IMG/VR virus record: IMGVR_UViG_3300022542_000176
Coordinates: 1 to 45,016 of that record
Length of the DNA stretch: 45,016 bases
Direction: 5' to 3' (one strand)
Source: a virus
Numbering within the stretch: position 1 is the stretch's first letter; every line of letters begins with the position of its first letter. The notes beneath the pieces were generated by a model. It did no database searches and was not told the DNA's origin. It was given only the letters and a program-made list of their open reading frames with translations. The translations under genes and the position numbers were made by a program. Of the stretch, positions 21,959-28,509 are shown piece by piece.

Positions 21959-22813
21959 GTGGAAGCCATAAATAAAGTAATTGAATATAGCCGACCTGAC
22001 AAGTTCCCCTTTTATGGGTTAGGTGATAGTCATGTTGGGCCGATACACTGCCATGAAGAGTTATTAAAGGCGAAGGTTAAAGAGATACAAGACGATCCTA
22101 ATGCCTTATGGCTAGGTATGGGCGATTATGCCGACCTTGTTACCCCCTCCGATTTTAAGCGGTGGGATGGGGCAATACTAGCCCCTTGGATGAAAGGGAA
22201 TGAGGATAATATCGGGCCAACGCAGCTTGAGAAATTAGATGAAATCCTATCGCCAATTTGGGATAAATGTGTTGGGCTAATCGAGGGAGGGCATGAGGCA
22301 TCCATTCGTAGGTATAATCATTATGATATGATGAAGGAACTCTTGAAAAGGGCGAATGGGAAAACATCTCCACCTTGGGATAAAGTCCCTTATGCTGGTG
22401 TTCAATGTATGCTACGGCTTAACTTCAGGCGTGGCACTGAAACTCACGATTATATAATTCACGCTAGACATGGCGAAGGCTCTGCAAGGACTCCAGGAGC
22501 AAGAGCGTTAGCAGTTCTTAGACTGGCGATGACCTTTGTAAATGCTAACATAGTCTTAATGGGTCATTTGCATGGGCAGGAATCGCCAGATATACCAGAA
22601 CGGCTAGTCTTGAAAGGTGGAAGGATTAAGAGCTTTGAAACTATCGCCACAATGACAGGGGCTTGGCTGCGAGCTTATATGCAGGGAGTTCCGCCTTGTT
22701 ATTTGGAACGATGGGGGACACCACCAAGCACTTTAGGTTGTCCCCGAATAGTTATAGACCCAGACAATCACGAAATGACTTTAGAGAAGTCTCGGAAAAC
22801 AATGACAATGTGA
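21959..22813 (+). CDS. Calcineurin-like metallophosphoesterase
   Basis: 284 aa from GTG 21959 (weak ribosome site). Motifs in order: GLGDSHVG (~residue 21), LGMGDYADL (~52), EGGHEA (~107, a variant of the usual GNHE), HARHGEG (~170) and LMGHLHG (~200). These are the metal-binding blocks of the family. Phage members are placed near repair exonucleases or are of unknown substrate. The N-to-G change in the third block is unusual and might alter activity. Confidence 0.8.
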   Translation: MEAINKVIEYSRPDKFPFYGLGDSHVGPIHCHEELLKAKVKEIQDDPNALWLGMGDYADLVTPSDFKRWDGAILAPWMKGNEDNIGPTQLEKLDEILSPIWDKCVGLIEGGHEASIRRYNHYDMMKELLKRANGKTSPPWDKVPYAGVQCMLRLNFRRGTETHDYIIHARHGEGSARTPGARALAVLRLAMTFVNANIVLMGHLHGQESPDIPERLVLKGGRIKSFETIATMTGAWLRAYMQGVPPCYLERWGTPPSTLGCPRIVIDPDNHEMTLEKSRKTMTM

Positions 22814-22820
22814 GGTAGAA

Positions 22821-22982
22821 ATGTGTATATGTAAAAGGTGTGGCAAACCAAATGATGATTGCGAGTTTGCCGTTTGTACAAATTGCTACCTTGAAATGAC
22901 TGAAGATGAGGTAGTTAAAGATATGGTTATGGGTGGGCGTTTTAATCGAGAGAAGCTAGAAAAGGAGAGCGAGAATGTTTAA
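22821..22982 (+). CDS. Zinc-ribbon small protein (53 aa)
   Basis: ATG 22821, GAGGTAGAA upstream. CICKRCGK, then CEFAVCTNCY form a zinc ribbon, followed by a helical tail (EMTEDEVVKDMVMGG). Overlaps the next start by 8 bases. Confidence 0.6.
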   Translation: MCICKRCGKPNDDCEFAVCTNCYLEMTEDEVVKDMVMGGRFNREKLEKESENV

Positions 22983-23154
22983 GGAAAATGCTAGACCATT
23001 AGCAATGGTGCTGCTGGTGATTGGGTTAGGCGGACTCGCTGTGGGTGAGGCTTGTGGTTATACTTCGGTTGAGTGGTTTCGTATCTTCGCGATTAGTGTT
23101 GTAGGTGAGTGGTTTATAGAGCGAGGTATTAGAAAAACAAAAGGCGCAGAATGA
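22975..23154 (+). CDS. Small membrane protein (59 aa)
   Basis: Starts at an ATG inside the previous gene (AAGGAGAGCGAGAATG). One clear hydrophobic helix (LAMVLLVIGLGGLAVGEACG) and a second weaker one (FRIFAISVVGEWFI), then a basic end. Holin or holin-like function is possible but not shown. Confidence 0.5.
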   Translation: MFKENARPLAMVLLVIGLGGLAVGEACGYTSVEWFRIFAISVVGEWFIERGIRKTKGAE

Positions 23155-23651
23155 TTGAGACATTGGCTTGGGTATTACCCAGACCCAATAAGAGTAAATA
23201 TATTGGTAGTTTCCCTCTACATTTTGAAGGGAAGTTACTAAAGCTACTCGATATAGACCCTAAAAGAGACAGGATACTACATCCATTTGGGGGTAAAGCT
23301 GAGTTTGGTATCAGGGGTGATATTAACCCTGAAGTTCAGCCTGATTGTGTTTGTGATGCTCATAATTTGCCCTTTAGGAATAATGGATTTGATTTAGTTA
23401 TTTTAGACCCGCCCTACAATGAAGATTATGCCAAAAGGCTTTACAACACGGGTAAATTAAAGTTCAAAACTTATGTGGCAGAGGCAGTGCGAGTGTGTAA
23501 GGAAATGGGATTTGTGGTTATGTATCACTACCTCGCTACTCCTCGCATTGAAAATACTATCTTGGTAAAAAGGATTTTAATGGAAACTAGGGTCTGGCAT
23601 AAGGCTCGGATAATTCATATTCACCAAAAGAGAAGTGAGCTATGGTTATAA
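23151..23651 (+). CDS. SAM-dependent DNA methyltransferase
   Basis: 166 aa; ATG overlaps the previous stop. Catalytic DPPY-type motif (DLVILDPPYNEDYAKRLY, ~residues 79-97), preceded by HPFGGKAEFGIRGDINPE (glycine-rich SAM-binding region) and DAHNLPF. Small for a free methyltransferase but complete in pattern. No partner restriction gene is nearby, so it is likely an orphan DNA methylase protecting phage DNA; target specificity unknown. Confidence 0.75.
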   Translation: MIETLAWVLPRPNKSKYIGSFPLHFEGKLLKLLDIDPKRDRILHPFGGKAEFGIRGDINPEVQPDCVCDAHNLPFRNNGFDLVILDPPYNEDYAKRLYNTGKLKFKTYVAEAVRVCKEMGFVVMYHYLATPRIENTILVKRILMETRVWHKARIIHIHQKRSELWL

Positions 23652-23661
23652 AAGGAGAAGA

Positions 23662-23790
23662 ATGAAACATTGGAAGTTAATAGCATCAGGTATTATGGTG
23701 GTAATCGGAGTGGTATTTATCTTCCGTTTTGGGTTTGTTGCTACTGGTAATGTCTGGATAGTCGGTGCTATATTATTGGCTTGGAAGTAA
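23662..23790 (+). CDS. Small membrane protein (42 aa)
   Basis: AAAAGGAGAAGA precedes ATG 23662. Almost entirely hydrophobic after a short basic start (KHWKLIASGIMVVIGVVFIF). One or two membrane helices. Confidence 0.5.
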   Translation: MKHWKLIASGIMVVIGVVFIFRFGFVATGNVWIVGAILLAWK

Positions 23791-23792
23791 TA

Positions 23793-24020
23793 ATGCTAAA
23801 GGGTATCAATTTTCGGGAATTTCTCAGTGACCACAAAGAGTGGCATGCATTTGTCGAAGGGTTCTGCGATGGCTTTTGTGTGTGGAAAGTAAGATACCCT
23901 ATGTCTGACGAGTTAAAAGAAAGCACAAGCAAAGAACACCATTATTACAATGGGGGTCGTGTTGTAGGGTTTATAGGTTTAGTCTGGTTCTGGATAGGAG
24001 TATATAAGGCGGTAACATGA
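23793..24020 (+). CDS. Hypothetical protein with C-terminal hydrophobic segment (75 aa)
   Basis: Start at ATG 23793 rather than the TTG at 23781 in the same frame. Aromatic-rich N-terminus (FREFLSDHKEWHAFVEGFCDGFCVWK) and a C-terminal VVGFIGLVWFWIGVYKAV hydrophobic helix. No family recognised. Confidence 0.5.
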   Translation: MLKGINFREFLSDHKEWHAFVEGFCDGFCVWKVRYPMSDELKESTSKEHHYYNGGRVVGFIGLVWFWIGVYKAVT

Positions 24021-24211
24021 AAACCACAGTGAGAATACCAGAGGATATAAAATTAGTGAATAGTCCAGATTCAGGTTCTAGTTTAATTTCATTACGAGAA
24101 TGGTATATAGCATCCGACAAGTTATGCACAAATTGGACTATAACTAACTCACTCTTGCGTTATCTAGGAGCTAAGCCAATGAAACAGGAGCCAAAAAGAT
24201 ATAGCTTATGA
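24017..24211 (+). CDS. Hypothetical small protein (64 aa)
   Basis: ATG overlaps the previous stop by 4 bases. Contains SGSSLISLREWYIASDKLC and a basic C-terminus. No family recognised. Confidence 0.5.
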   Translation: MKTTVRIPEDIKLVNSPDSGSSLISLREWYIASDKLCTNWTITNSLLRYLGAKPMKQEPKRYSL

Positions 24212-24347
24212 ATGTGGGAAATGCAAGAAGATTATTACTGACGAGCCTCAATGGAGATATAGATATTATATCTACAAGGAGAGAAAGGTAATAACTATGC
24301 GATTCCCAGTCTGCGAGGAGTGCCAATGCCAGGAAAGAAATACCTAA
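24201..24347 (+). CDS. Zinc-ribbon protein with an apparent ATA start codon (48 aa)
   Basis: AGGAG (24186-24190) lies 10 bases before ATA 24201, after which the frame encodes AYECGKCKKIITDEPQWRYR and ends RFPVCEECQCQERNT, two CxxC pairs. No ATG/GTG/TTG fits; upstream in frame is a TGA at 24180. Either the ATG has mutated to ATA (gene damaged) or initiation is at a rare codon. Confidence 0.4.
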   Translation: MAYECGKCKKIITDEPQWRYRYYIYKERKVITMRFPVCEECQCQERNT

Positions 24348-24517
24348 CAGAAGAAAAGTTTGAGGAATGGAAGAGTAACGATTTTCAGCACGTCTCAGAG
24401 ACTTGCTTCCGCATATCTAAAAAGGTGGCTAGAATGGAGGGTGTGGTTTGGATATTAGTACCTCTAACGATTGCCATTTTAGCGATGATAGTCCACATAT
24501 TGAAGAACGGGATATGA
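24326..24517 (+). CDS. Small XhlA-like/holin-associated membrane protein (63 aa)
   Basis: Start at ATG 24326 because GAGGAG (24315-24320) lies 5 bases upstream. A charged coiled N-terminal part (EEKFEEWKSNDFQHVSETCFRISKK) is followed by one C-terminal membrane helix (GVVWILVPLTIAILAMIVHIL). This shape resembles XhlA/holin accessory proteins, but no endolysin is nearby. Confidence 0.5.
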   Translation: MPGKKYLTEEKFEEWKSNDFQHVSETCFRISKKVARMEGVVWILVPLTIAILAMIVHILKNGI

Positions 24518-24543
24518 AGGGGAGCTATTTCTAACTCCCCTTC
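24516..24543. terminator. Bidirectional hairpin between convergent operons
   Basis: A perfect 9-bp stem GAAGGGGAG/CTCCCCTTC with a 10-base loop sits exactly where the rightward early operon and leftward operon meet. No long T-run on either side, so termination may be partial. Confidence 0.55.
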
Positions 24544-24833
24544 CCTTCGGCTTTGGCTAGAGCATGAGCAGCTTGGAATCTTGCGTTTTTATAGGAACAC
24601 CAACATATTCCAACATCGTGGTCGCATTCTTCAACAACCAAAAGGTCAGTTTCAGCTAGTAGGTTCTTCAACGCCTCATACATATCTGAATAACTATTAA
24701 GGATTTGGCATAAACGCTCAGCGTTTTTTAGTGTCTGAGTTGTGAAGATTACCCCGCCACTCTGAGTTACTTCTATCTTGCCATTAGGGTCTAGTGGATC
24801 AAACTGCCACTTCCATTCTCCTTTTGTGTACAT
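24531..24833 (-). CDS. Phage early protein of the 'SAAPDMYEAL' type (100 aa)
   Basis: Start at the ATG on the minus strand at 24831-24833, 8 bases from GGAGG. Begins MYTKGEWKWQFDPLD and has CQILNSYSDMYEALKNLLAETD and HALAKAEGKG, the pattern of a common phage protein in which 'DMYEAL' is a conserved helix. Function unknown. Last gene of the leftward operon. Confidence 0.7.
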   Translation of the reverse strand: MYTKGEWKWQFDPLDPNGKIEVTQSGGVIFTTQTLKNAERLCQILNSYSDMYEALKNLLAETDLLVVEECDHDVGICWCSYKNARFQAAHALAKAEGKGS

Positions 24834-24868
24834 TTTAATACCCTCCTTTCCTTTAATGGTTGCTACTA

Positions 24869-25066
24869 TCATTTTGTTTCCTTTGTTAATCTGTCTATTA
24901 GTTTTTTCAGGGTTGATATTTGAGCATCCTGTATTATAATGATAATTACAGCTAACGTAGCTCCGATAGCCCAACCTAAGCCTCTCCAATTGTGGTATAT
25001 GGCATTTGAAACTATGCCTATGCCACCGAAGGTTAGCATTAAGCTAAATAATATCCTATTTTTCAT
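24869..25066 (-). CDS. Small two-helix membrane protein with coiled tail (65 aa)
   Basis: Start at the inner ATG (25064-25066) because GGGGGAG lies 4 bases before it. Two hydrophobic segments (ILFSLMLTFGGIGIVSNAIY, WAIGATLAVIIIII) and a charged coil (STLKKLIDRLTKETK). Possible holin-like protein. Confidence 0.55.
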   Translation of the reverse strand: MKNRILFSLMLTFGGIGIVSNAIYHNWRGLGWAIGATLAVIIIIIQDAQISTLKKLIDRLTKETK

Positions 25067-25194
25067 TTCTCCCCCTTTGGCCAGACATTTCCACACCGAT
25101 TGCAGATATAGGTATTCTTATTCTGTCCGTTCTTATCCTGTAAGCGGTATCTAGCACAGGTACTCCCACATTCAGGACATTTTGGTTTGTTCAT
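25063..25194 (-). CDS. Zinc-ribbon protein (43 aa)
   Basis: Start at 25192-25194 on the minus strand; two CxxC pairs (CPECGSTCARY near residue 6; CNRCGN near residue 32). Overlaps the next gene's start by 4 bases (ATGA). GGAGGTAAACT precedes the start. Confidence 0.65.
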   Translation of the reverse strand: MNKPKCPECGSTCARYRLQDKNGQNKNTYICNRCGNVWPKGEK

Positions 25195-25384
25195 AGTTTA
25201 CCTCCTTATCTCGTAATGCTTCAACTTCGGTAGTAATTTCATCTATTAACTCTCTTAGCCATTGACGCATTGACGACCAATTATCTGCCTCGTATTGGCT
25301 ATCGGACAATGCTTCGTGAGCCTCATAATTCCCATCTTCGTAGTGATTAACTTTTAGGTCTAGCCAACTCTCTGTAATTTTCAT
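25172..25384 (-). CDS. Hypothetical acidic protein (70 aa)
   Basis: GGAGGTAGAAA precedes the start. Acidic and helical (YEDGNYEAHEALSDSQYEADNW, LRELIDEITTEVEALRDKE). No family recognised. Confidence 0.6.
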   Translation of the reverse strand: MKITESWLDLKVNHYEDGNYEAHEALSDSQYEADNWSSMRQWLRELIDEITTEVEALRDKEVNYEQTKMS

Positions 25385-25463
25385 TTTCTACCTCCTTCTT
25401 TTGATTTTGCTTACAGACTTTACAGGTTTCGGGATGCTTCCAGAGACAAGTAGCACAGGTCAT
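25347..25463 (-). CDS. Cys-rich mini-protein (38 aa)
   Basis: Minus-strand ATG at 25461-25463; CATCLWKHPETCKVC is a two-pair Cys cluster suggestive of a zinc knuckle. Overlaps its downstream neighbour by 38 bases and has only a weak ribosome site, so moderate confidence. Confidence 0.4.
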   Translation of the reverse strand: MTCATCLWKHPETCKVCKQNQKKEVENENYRELARPKS

Positions 25464-25645
25464 TTTAACTTCTTGCCTTTCTGTTGTGCATAACCTGTGG
25501 GGATTGATGTTCCCTCTGTTCTTTGAGATAGTATCACAAAAAACCTAACTATCTGTAAAGCATTGGAAAGAACATCCTTTGACTCCTCAGTATCAAAATC
25601 CTCAAAGGTAATCTCGACACTATTGCTCTTGGTTGTAAATATCAT
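25460..25645 (-). CDS. Hypothetical protein (61 aa)
   Basis: GGAGGGAAGA precedes the start. Starts MIFTTKSNSVEITFEDFDTE, then a helix ESKDVLSNALQIVRFFVILS and a basic tail. No family recognised. Confidence 0.6.
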   Translation of the reverse strand: MIFTTKSNSVEITFEDFDTEESKDVLSNALQIVRFFVILSQRTEGTSIPTGYAQQKGKKLK

Positions 25646-25656
25646 TCTTCCCTCCT

Positions 25657-25851
25657 TTAATTCTGTATTGAGATTCTATTGTAACCTCTAAACATCTGAT
25701 TATAAGACTCGTGGGTTTGCTCTCGACCTAAAGCAATCCCGATATTGATTGCTAGACTAAGAGTAGTCATAAAAGTCTCCAAGTCTCGGCAATCCTTGTG
25801 TAGTTTAGGAATAGGGCGGTTCATTAGTTTAGATATTTCAAGATTAGTCAT
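25657..25851 (-). CDS. Hypothetical helical protein (64 aa)
   Basis: Begins TNLEISKLMNRPIPKLHKDC and continues LETFMTTLSLAINIGIALG. Weak ribosome site (AGAAGAT). No family recognised. Confidence 0.5.
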   Translation of the reverse strand: MTNLEISKLMNRPIPKLHKDCRDLETFMTTLSLAINIGIALGREQTHESYNQMFRGYNRISIQN

Positions 25852-25864
25852 AGTTTATCTTCTT

Positions 25865-26224
25865 TCACCTATAATAATATACTTGACCATCAAACTCTAC
25901 CTCAGAGTAGTCCATTCTGAGTTCATTGGCTGCCTCTTCCCAATCTATACAAGTGGCGGGCCAACCCATATCTCTAGGAATAGCACCAATGTCTATGGCG
26001 AATTCCTGTGCGTAATCTTCAAAGTAGTCTTCATGGATTAAGGTCATGCCATCTTCGGGGCTATCGCCACCACAATCTCTCAACTCTTCAATTAAGGCTT
26101 GGAGCTTTGACAGTTCTGCTTTGTCCTCACTAGCAAGCTCATCGTCAGCTTCCAATTCCTCAATTCTTTCGAGAATGTCCCGACTGTCAATGATGTCTTG
26201 GGTGTTACTTATTGCATTTGTCAT
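25865..26224 (-). CDS. Acidic protein with ArdA-like C-terminus (possible antirestriction)
   Basis: 119 aa, strongly acidic (ILERIEELEADDELASEDKAELSKL). The C-terminal part DYFEDYAQEFAIDIGAIPRDM followed by CIDWEEAANELRMDYSEVEFDG resembles the end of ArdA-type antirestriction proteins (EEFAEE ... YIDYExMARDLE ... V-E-D/G), which mimic DNA. The high acidity agrees with DNA mimicry. GGAGAGAGAAA ribosome site. The match is partial; treat as hypothesis. Confidence 0.55.
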   Translation of the reverse strand: MTNAISNTQDIIDSRDILERIEELEADDELASEDKAELSKLQALIEELRDCGGDSPEDGMTLIHEDYFEDYAQEFAIDIGAIPRDMGWPATCIDWEEAANELRMDYSEVEFDGQVYYYR

Positions 26225-26264
26225 TTTCTCTCTCCTTTCCTGCCTATTAAGACAGGTTTATGGG

Positions 26265-26432
26265 TTATTTGACTTGTTCTAATTCTTTATGATAATGCCT
26301 TTCATACTCCTTTCTAATCCAGTCTTCATAGTTAGTTTTCGACCAATGTTTTGGAAAGGTGTCTTGCTTTGTTCCCCTAACAAGTGCGACTGATGCTAGG
26401 GCATTGCTTCTGAATTGTAGAAAACTTATCAT
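26265..26432 (-). CDS. Hypothetical protein (55 aa)
   Basis: Minus-strand ATG at 26430-26432 with GGAGGTAAAGGAA upstream. Encodes MISFLQFRSNALASVALVRG and ends KEYERHYHKELEQVK; basic/helical C-terminus with YEDWIRKEYERHYH. No family recognised. Confidence 0.6.
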   Translation of the reverse strand: MISFLQFRSNALASVALVRGTKQDTFPKHWSKTNYEDWIRKEYERHYHKELEQVK

Positions 26433-26492
26433 TTCCTTTACCTCCTTTCTTTTAGTTTTGAAGCTGATGCCTGGACTGGTAATTTAGTTTAT

Positions 26493-26858
26493 TTAGCAAT
26501 CGCAGGCTTCGCTGAACCATAGGGGATAAATTATTGACCCTATATTTCTGTCCTGCCAATCTTCGCCTGGGTGTGTAACTATTCCTGCTGCTTGGATTTT
26601 AGTTCCCTCTGGTAGTGAGTCAAAGAAAGTTCCGTGTGCGTGCCAACAAGCGTTTATCAAGTGGCGGCGATTCCCTCTATTTGTTATTGACTGCCCTAAT
26701 CTAGCACCTTTGCCCTTTGAACTTTTGACTCGTAGAGTAACCCTGTGCCTTGTGTCTGATAACCTCTGAAAGTTATTGAACTCTAAGTTGTTATCAAGCT
26801 CTTGATTAGCTTGGGTTAATGCCTTCTGGATGTCCTCATGTGTAGCGTTTATTATCAT
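26493..26858 (-). CDS. Conserved phage hypothetical protein (121 aa)
   Basis: First gene of the leftward operon. Recognisable pattern VTLRVKSSKGKGARLGQSI, NACWHAHGTFFDSLPEGTKI and DWQDRNIGSIIYPLWFSEAC, seen in many tailed-phage early regions without known function. GGAGGCAAC ribosome site; ~70 bases downstream of the promoter. Confidence 0.75.
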   Translation of the reverse strand: MIINATHEDIQKALTQANQELDNNLEFNNFQRLSDTRHRVTLRVKSSKGKGARLGQSITNRGNRRHLINACWHAHGTFFDSLPEGTKIQAAGIVTHPGEDWQDRNIGSIIYPLWFSEACDC

Positions 26859-26935
26859 GTTGCCTCCTCTACCAGCCCAGGAATCAACCTCAAAACATTA
26901 TTTAATTGTTAAGGTACAAATTGTTTAATGATATG

Positions 26936-26964
26936 AGTATAAACTATCTCTCTATCTCTGTCAA
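26936..26964 (-). promoter_or_regulatory. Near-consensus sigma70 promoter for the leftward operon
   Basis: On the minus strand: TTGACA (complement of 26959-26964), a 17-bp spacer, then TATACT (complement of 26936-26941). Six of six and five of six matches. Transcription would start near 26929 and enter the gene at 26858. Confidence 0.85.
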
Positions 26965-27029
26965 TACCCCTTCACTCATAAAACAGGTAAAATATAGCTA
27001 CGGTTTATTCGTAAATCAAAAAGAAAATA

Positions 27030-27050
27030 TCAAGGGTTAAATCCCTTTGA
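27030..27050. promoter_or_regulatory. Imperfect palindrome in the divergent control region
   Basis: TCAAGGG at 27030-27036 and CCCTTTGA at 27043-27050 form an inverted repeat (one extra T) between the leftward promoter and the first rightward gene. Possible operator or attenuator. No clear rightward -35/-10 pair was found in this interval. Confidence 0.4.
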
Positions 27051-27063
27051 GTATAAAGGAGGC

Positions 27064-27129
27064 ATGATGATTTACTTAATGCCCTCTCTAGGGCTTCTAA
27101 GGTGCTTATTAAGTTATTGGAGGATATAA
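27064..27129 (+). CDS. Possible leader peptide (21 aa)
   Basis: ATG 27064 (AAAGGAGGC before it) reads MMIYLMPSLGLLRCLLSYWRI and its stop overlaps the next ATG (TAATG). Short, hydrophobic; may be a leader for translational coupling. Low confidence. Confidence 0.3.
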   Translation: MMIYLMPSLGLLRCLLSYWRI

Positions 27130-27293
27130 TGCCAGTAAGAATAAAGAAAGTTAATGGTTATAGAGTATCAACGCCGGGAGGAGTTAAAGCAAAGAGTACC
27201 ACAAAGAGAAAAGCCGAAGCTCAAAAGAGACTATTATATGCAGTCGACCATGGGTGGAAGCCTAATGGGAAGCCTGTTAAAAAGAAAAAATGA
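27129..27293 (+). CDS. Small basic phage protein (54 aa)
   Basis: Start at ATG 27129 (GGAGG 5 bases upstream). Reads MPVRIKKVNGYRVSTPGGVK and continues with Lys-rich STTKRKAEAQKRLLYAVDHGWKP. This 'RVSTPGGVKA' type recurs as a small basic protein in phage genomes; role unknown, perhaps nucleic-acid binding. Confidence 0.65.
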   Translation: MPVRIKKVNGYRVSTPGGVKAKSTTKRKAEAQKRLLYAVDHGWKPNGKPVKKKK

Positions 27294-27396
27294 AGGGGGA
27301 AAGAGTTAAGGGGGGTAGGGGGAATAAGTAATAGAGGGATGTCCTATTTATTAGATTATTATTATATCCTCTTATTATCCCCTCCTCTTATTAGTT
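27294..27396 (+). other. Purine-rich then pyrimidine-rich gene-free interval
   Basis: 27296-27340 is G/A-rich (runs of 5-6 G) and 27365-27390 is T/C-rich; the two halves could pair imperfectly. This lies just upstream of the small terminase, where a packaging signal might be placed. Confidence 0.35.
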
Positions 27397-27429
27397 AATC
27401 AAATTAATTAGCTTTAAGCTAGTTTGATT
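27397..27429. promoter_or_regulatory. Nested palindrome just upstream of the small terminase gene
   Basis: AATCAAA (27397-27403) pairs with TTTGATT (27423-27429) around an inner TAGCT/AGCTA stem (27409-27413 and 27417-27421). It ends 13 bases before the small-terminase ATG, which has no Shine-Dalgarno. May be a terminase recognition site, operator or translational control hairpin. Confidence 0.5.
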
Positions 27430-27442
27430 GTAGTATGTAATT

Positions 27443-27862
27443 ATGGCAGGTATTAAAGGTAAATCTGGAGGTAGACGTTCTGGTGCTGGTAGAAAGAAAG
27501 AACCTAGTACACAGCTAAAGGACGCAATAGGGGAAGTAAACCTCCCTAAGATTGTCAAAAACCTTGAGAGATGGTCTGAAGGCAAAGAGGTTGTCTGCCC
27601 TAAATGTGCAGAGAGAACAGGAGTCTATGTACCAGATACAGTAGCCTTGCAGAGTGCTATAGAGCTTCTTAATAGGAGACTAGGTAAAGTACCCCAACAG
27701 GTTCAAGTGGACATCACAGAGAAGGTACAGTTTACTGCTGACCAGATAGACACAATTCTTAATAGATTACTTGCTAGTCCTGAAGGGATAGAGTTCCTAA
27801 GACTACATATGAGGGCATTATTGCCTGAAGCCGTTGACGCTGAATATAAAGAAGTGGTATAA
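27443..27862 (+). CDS. terS: Small terminase subunit-like protein
   Basis: The 139-aa product begins GIKGKSGGRRSGAGRKKEPSTQ, the N-terminal basic tag common in phage terminase small subunits, and has helical segments (TVALQSAIELLNRRLGKVPQQVQV) then an acidic coiled end (EGIEFLRLHMRALLPEAVDAEY). A CPKC knuckle (VVCPKCAER) lies near residue 52. Precedes the large terminase by ~2.5 kb. Would bind the packaging site and guide TerL. No ribosome site upstream. Confidence 0.7.
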   Translation: MAGIKGKSGGRRSGAGRKKEPSTQLKDAIGEVNLPKIVKNLERWSEGKEVVCPKCAERTGVYVPDTVALQSAIELLNRRLGKVPQQVQVDITEKVQFTADQIDTILNRLLASPEGIEFLRLHMRALLPEAVDAEYKEVV

Positions 27863-27877
27863 TAGAGGGGGAGGTAA

Positions 27878-28036
27878 GTGAGCAAGGTTAATTTAATCCA
27901 ATTATCCTTTGAGATAAGAGGGCTAGAGAGACATCAATCTCTGTACAGAGTATTGAAGAGCGAACTCTCCAGGCTAGGTTATTGGAAGAACAAAAAGAGG
28001 GGTAAGTTACCATTAACTCGCCTAATTGGTAGATAA
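27878..28036 (+). CDS. Hypothetical protein with GTG start (52 aa)
   Basis: GTG 27878 follows GGGGGAGGTAA. Basic helical sequence (FEIRGLERHQSLYRVLKSEL, RLGYWKNKKRGKLPLTRL). Its TAA overlaps the next potential ATG. Confidence 0.5.
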   Translation: MSKVNLIQLSFEIRGLERHQSLYRVLKSELSRLGYWKNKKRGKLPLTRLIGR

Positions 28037-28052
28037 TGGAGTCTAATTCATA

Positions 28053-28073
28053 TTATACTCAGTTGAATAGGAG
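28053..28073 (+). repeat. Copy 1 of a 21-base motif (TTATACTC + RGTTGAATAGGAG)
   Basis: Matches 29138-29158 at 20 of 21 positions (only A/G differs at position 9). Its last part, GTTGAATAGGAG, also occurs at 28304-28315. It lies just before a small ORF. Confidence 0.7.
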
Positions 28074-28080
28074 AGTTGGA

Positions 28081-28212
28081 ATGGGGAAGCAAACAGATAC
28101 CAAAATTAAGGAAACTATAATTGCTATTTGTCTTTATTATGGCGATTGCTCAATAAAGAAAGCTAAGGCAATTACTGCCAAAATTCTTTCTGTTTATCCC
28201 CAGCTGAAATAG
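28081..28212 (+). CDS. Hypothetical protein (43 aa)
   Basis: ATG 28081 has AGGAG 8 bases upstream within repeat copy 1; the frame is open from ATG 28036 (58 aa) but that start has no site. Reads MGKQTDTKIKETIIAICLYYG with a Lys/Ala-rich end. Possibly an HTH-like small regulator; not recognised. Confidence 0.45.
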   Translation: MGKQTDTKIKETIIAICLYYGDCSIKKAKAITAKILSVYPQLK

Positions 28213-28220
28213 GAGGTGTA

Positions 28221-28259
28221 ATGCAATATCCAGGAACACCAAACCCTGGCTATCAGTAA
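28221..28259 (+). CDS. 12-residue mini-ORF with a strong ribosome site
   Basis: AGGAGG lies 6 bases before ATG 28221; the peptide is MQYPGTPNPGYQ. Pro-rich and short; may be a leader peptide or attenuator, or chance. Low confidence. Confidence 0.3.
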   Translation: MQYPGTPNPGYQ

Positions 28260-28302
28260 AAACTGGGGGGCTAACCGAGCCAGTATAACCAACGAGCTAG
28301 TT

Positions 28303-28315
28303 AGTTGAATAGGAG
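28303..28315 (+). repeat. Partial copy of the GTTGAATAGGAG motif
   Basis: AGTTGAATAGGAG here is shared with 28061-28073 and, with one base changed (GGTTGAATAGGAG), with 29146-29158. Here it supplies the ribosome site of the next ORF. Confidence 0.6.
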
Positions 28316-28320
28316 GGATT

Positions 28321-28509
28321 ATGAGTAAAAGATATGTGTGTAAAGATAATGAGACTAACTTGAATGAGATTGTGGCAAGGCTACAACCAGATACTGAGAC
28401 AATTCTTTTAGGCCCTAGGGAATATACCATTACTCCTCCCCTTGTTATACCTGACAATGTAACATTGATGGGGCATGATAGTGGATTATCCTCTATCCGA
28501 ATGGGCTGA
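28321..28509 (+). CDS. Short beta-helix-like fragment protein (62 aa)
   Basis: AGGAGGGATT precedes the ATG. Contains LGPREYTITPPLVIPDNVTL and MGHDSGLSSIRM, the entrance pattern of right-handed beta-helix proteins (tailspikes, pectate lyases), but stops after one coil. It may be a truncated remnant or a small capping domain. Confidence 0.55.
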   Translation: MSKRYVCKDNETNLNEIVARLQPDTETILLGPREYTITPPLVIPDNVTLMGHDSGLSSIRMG

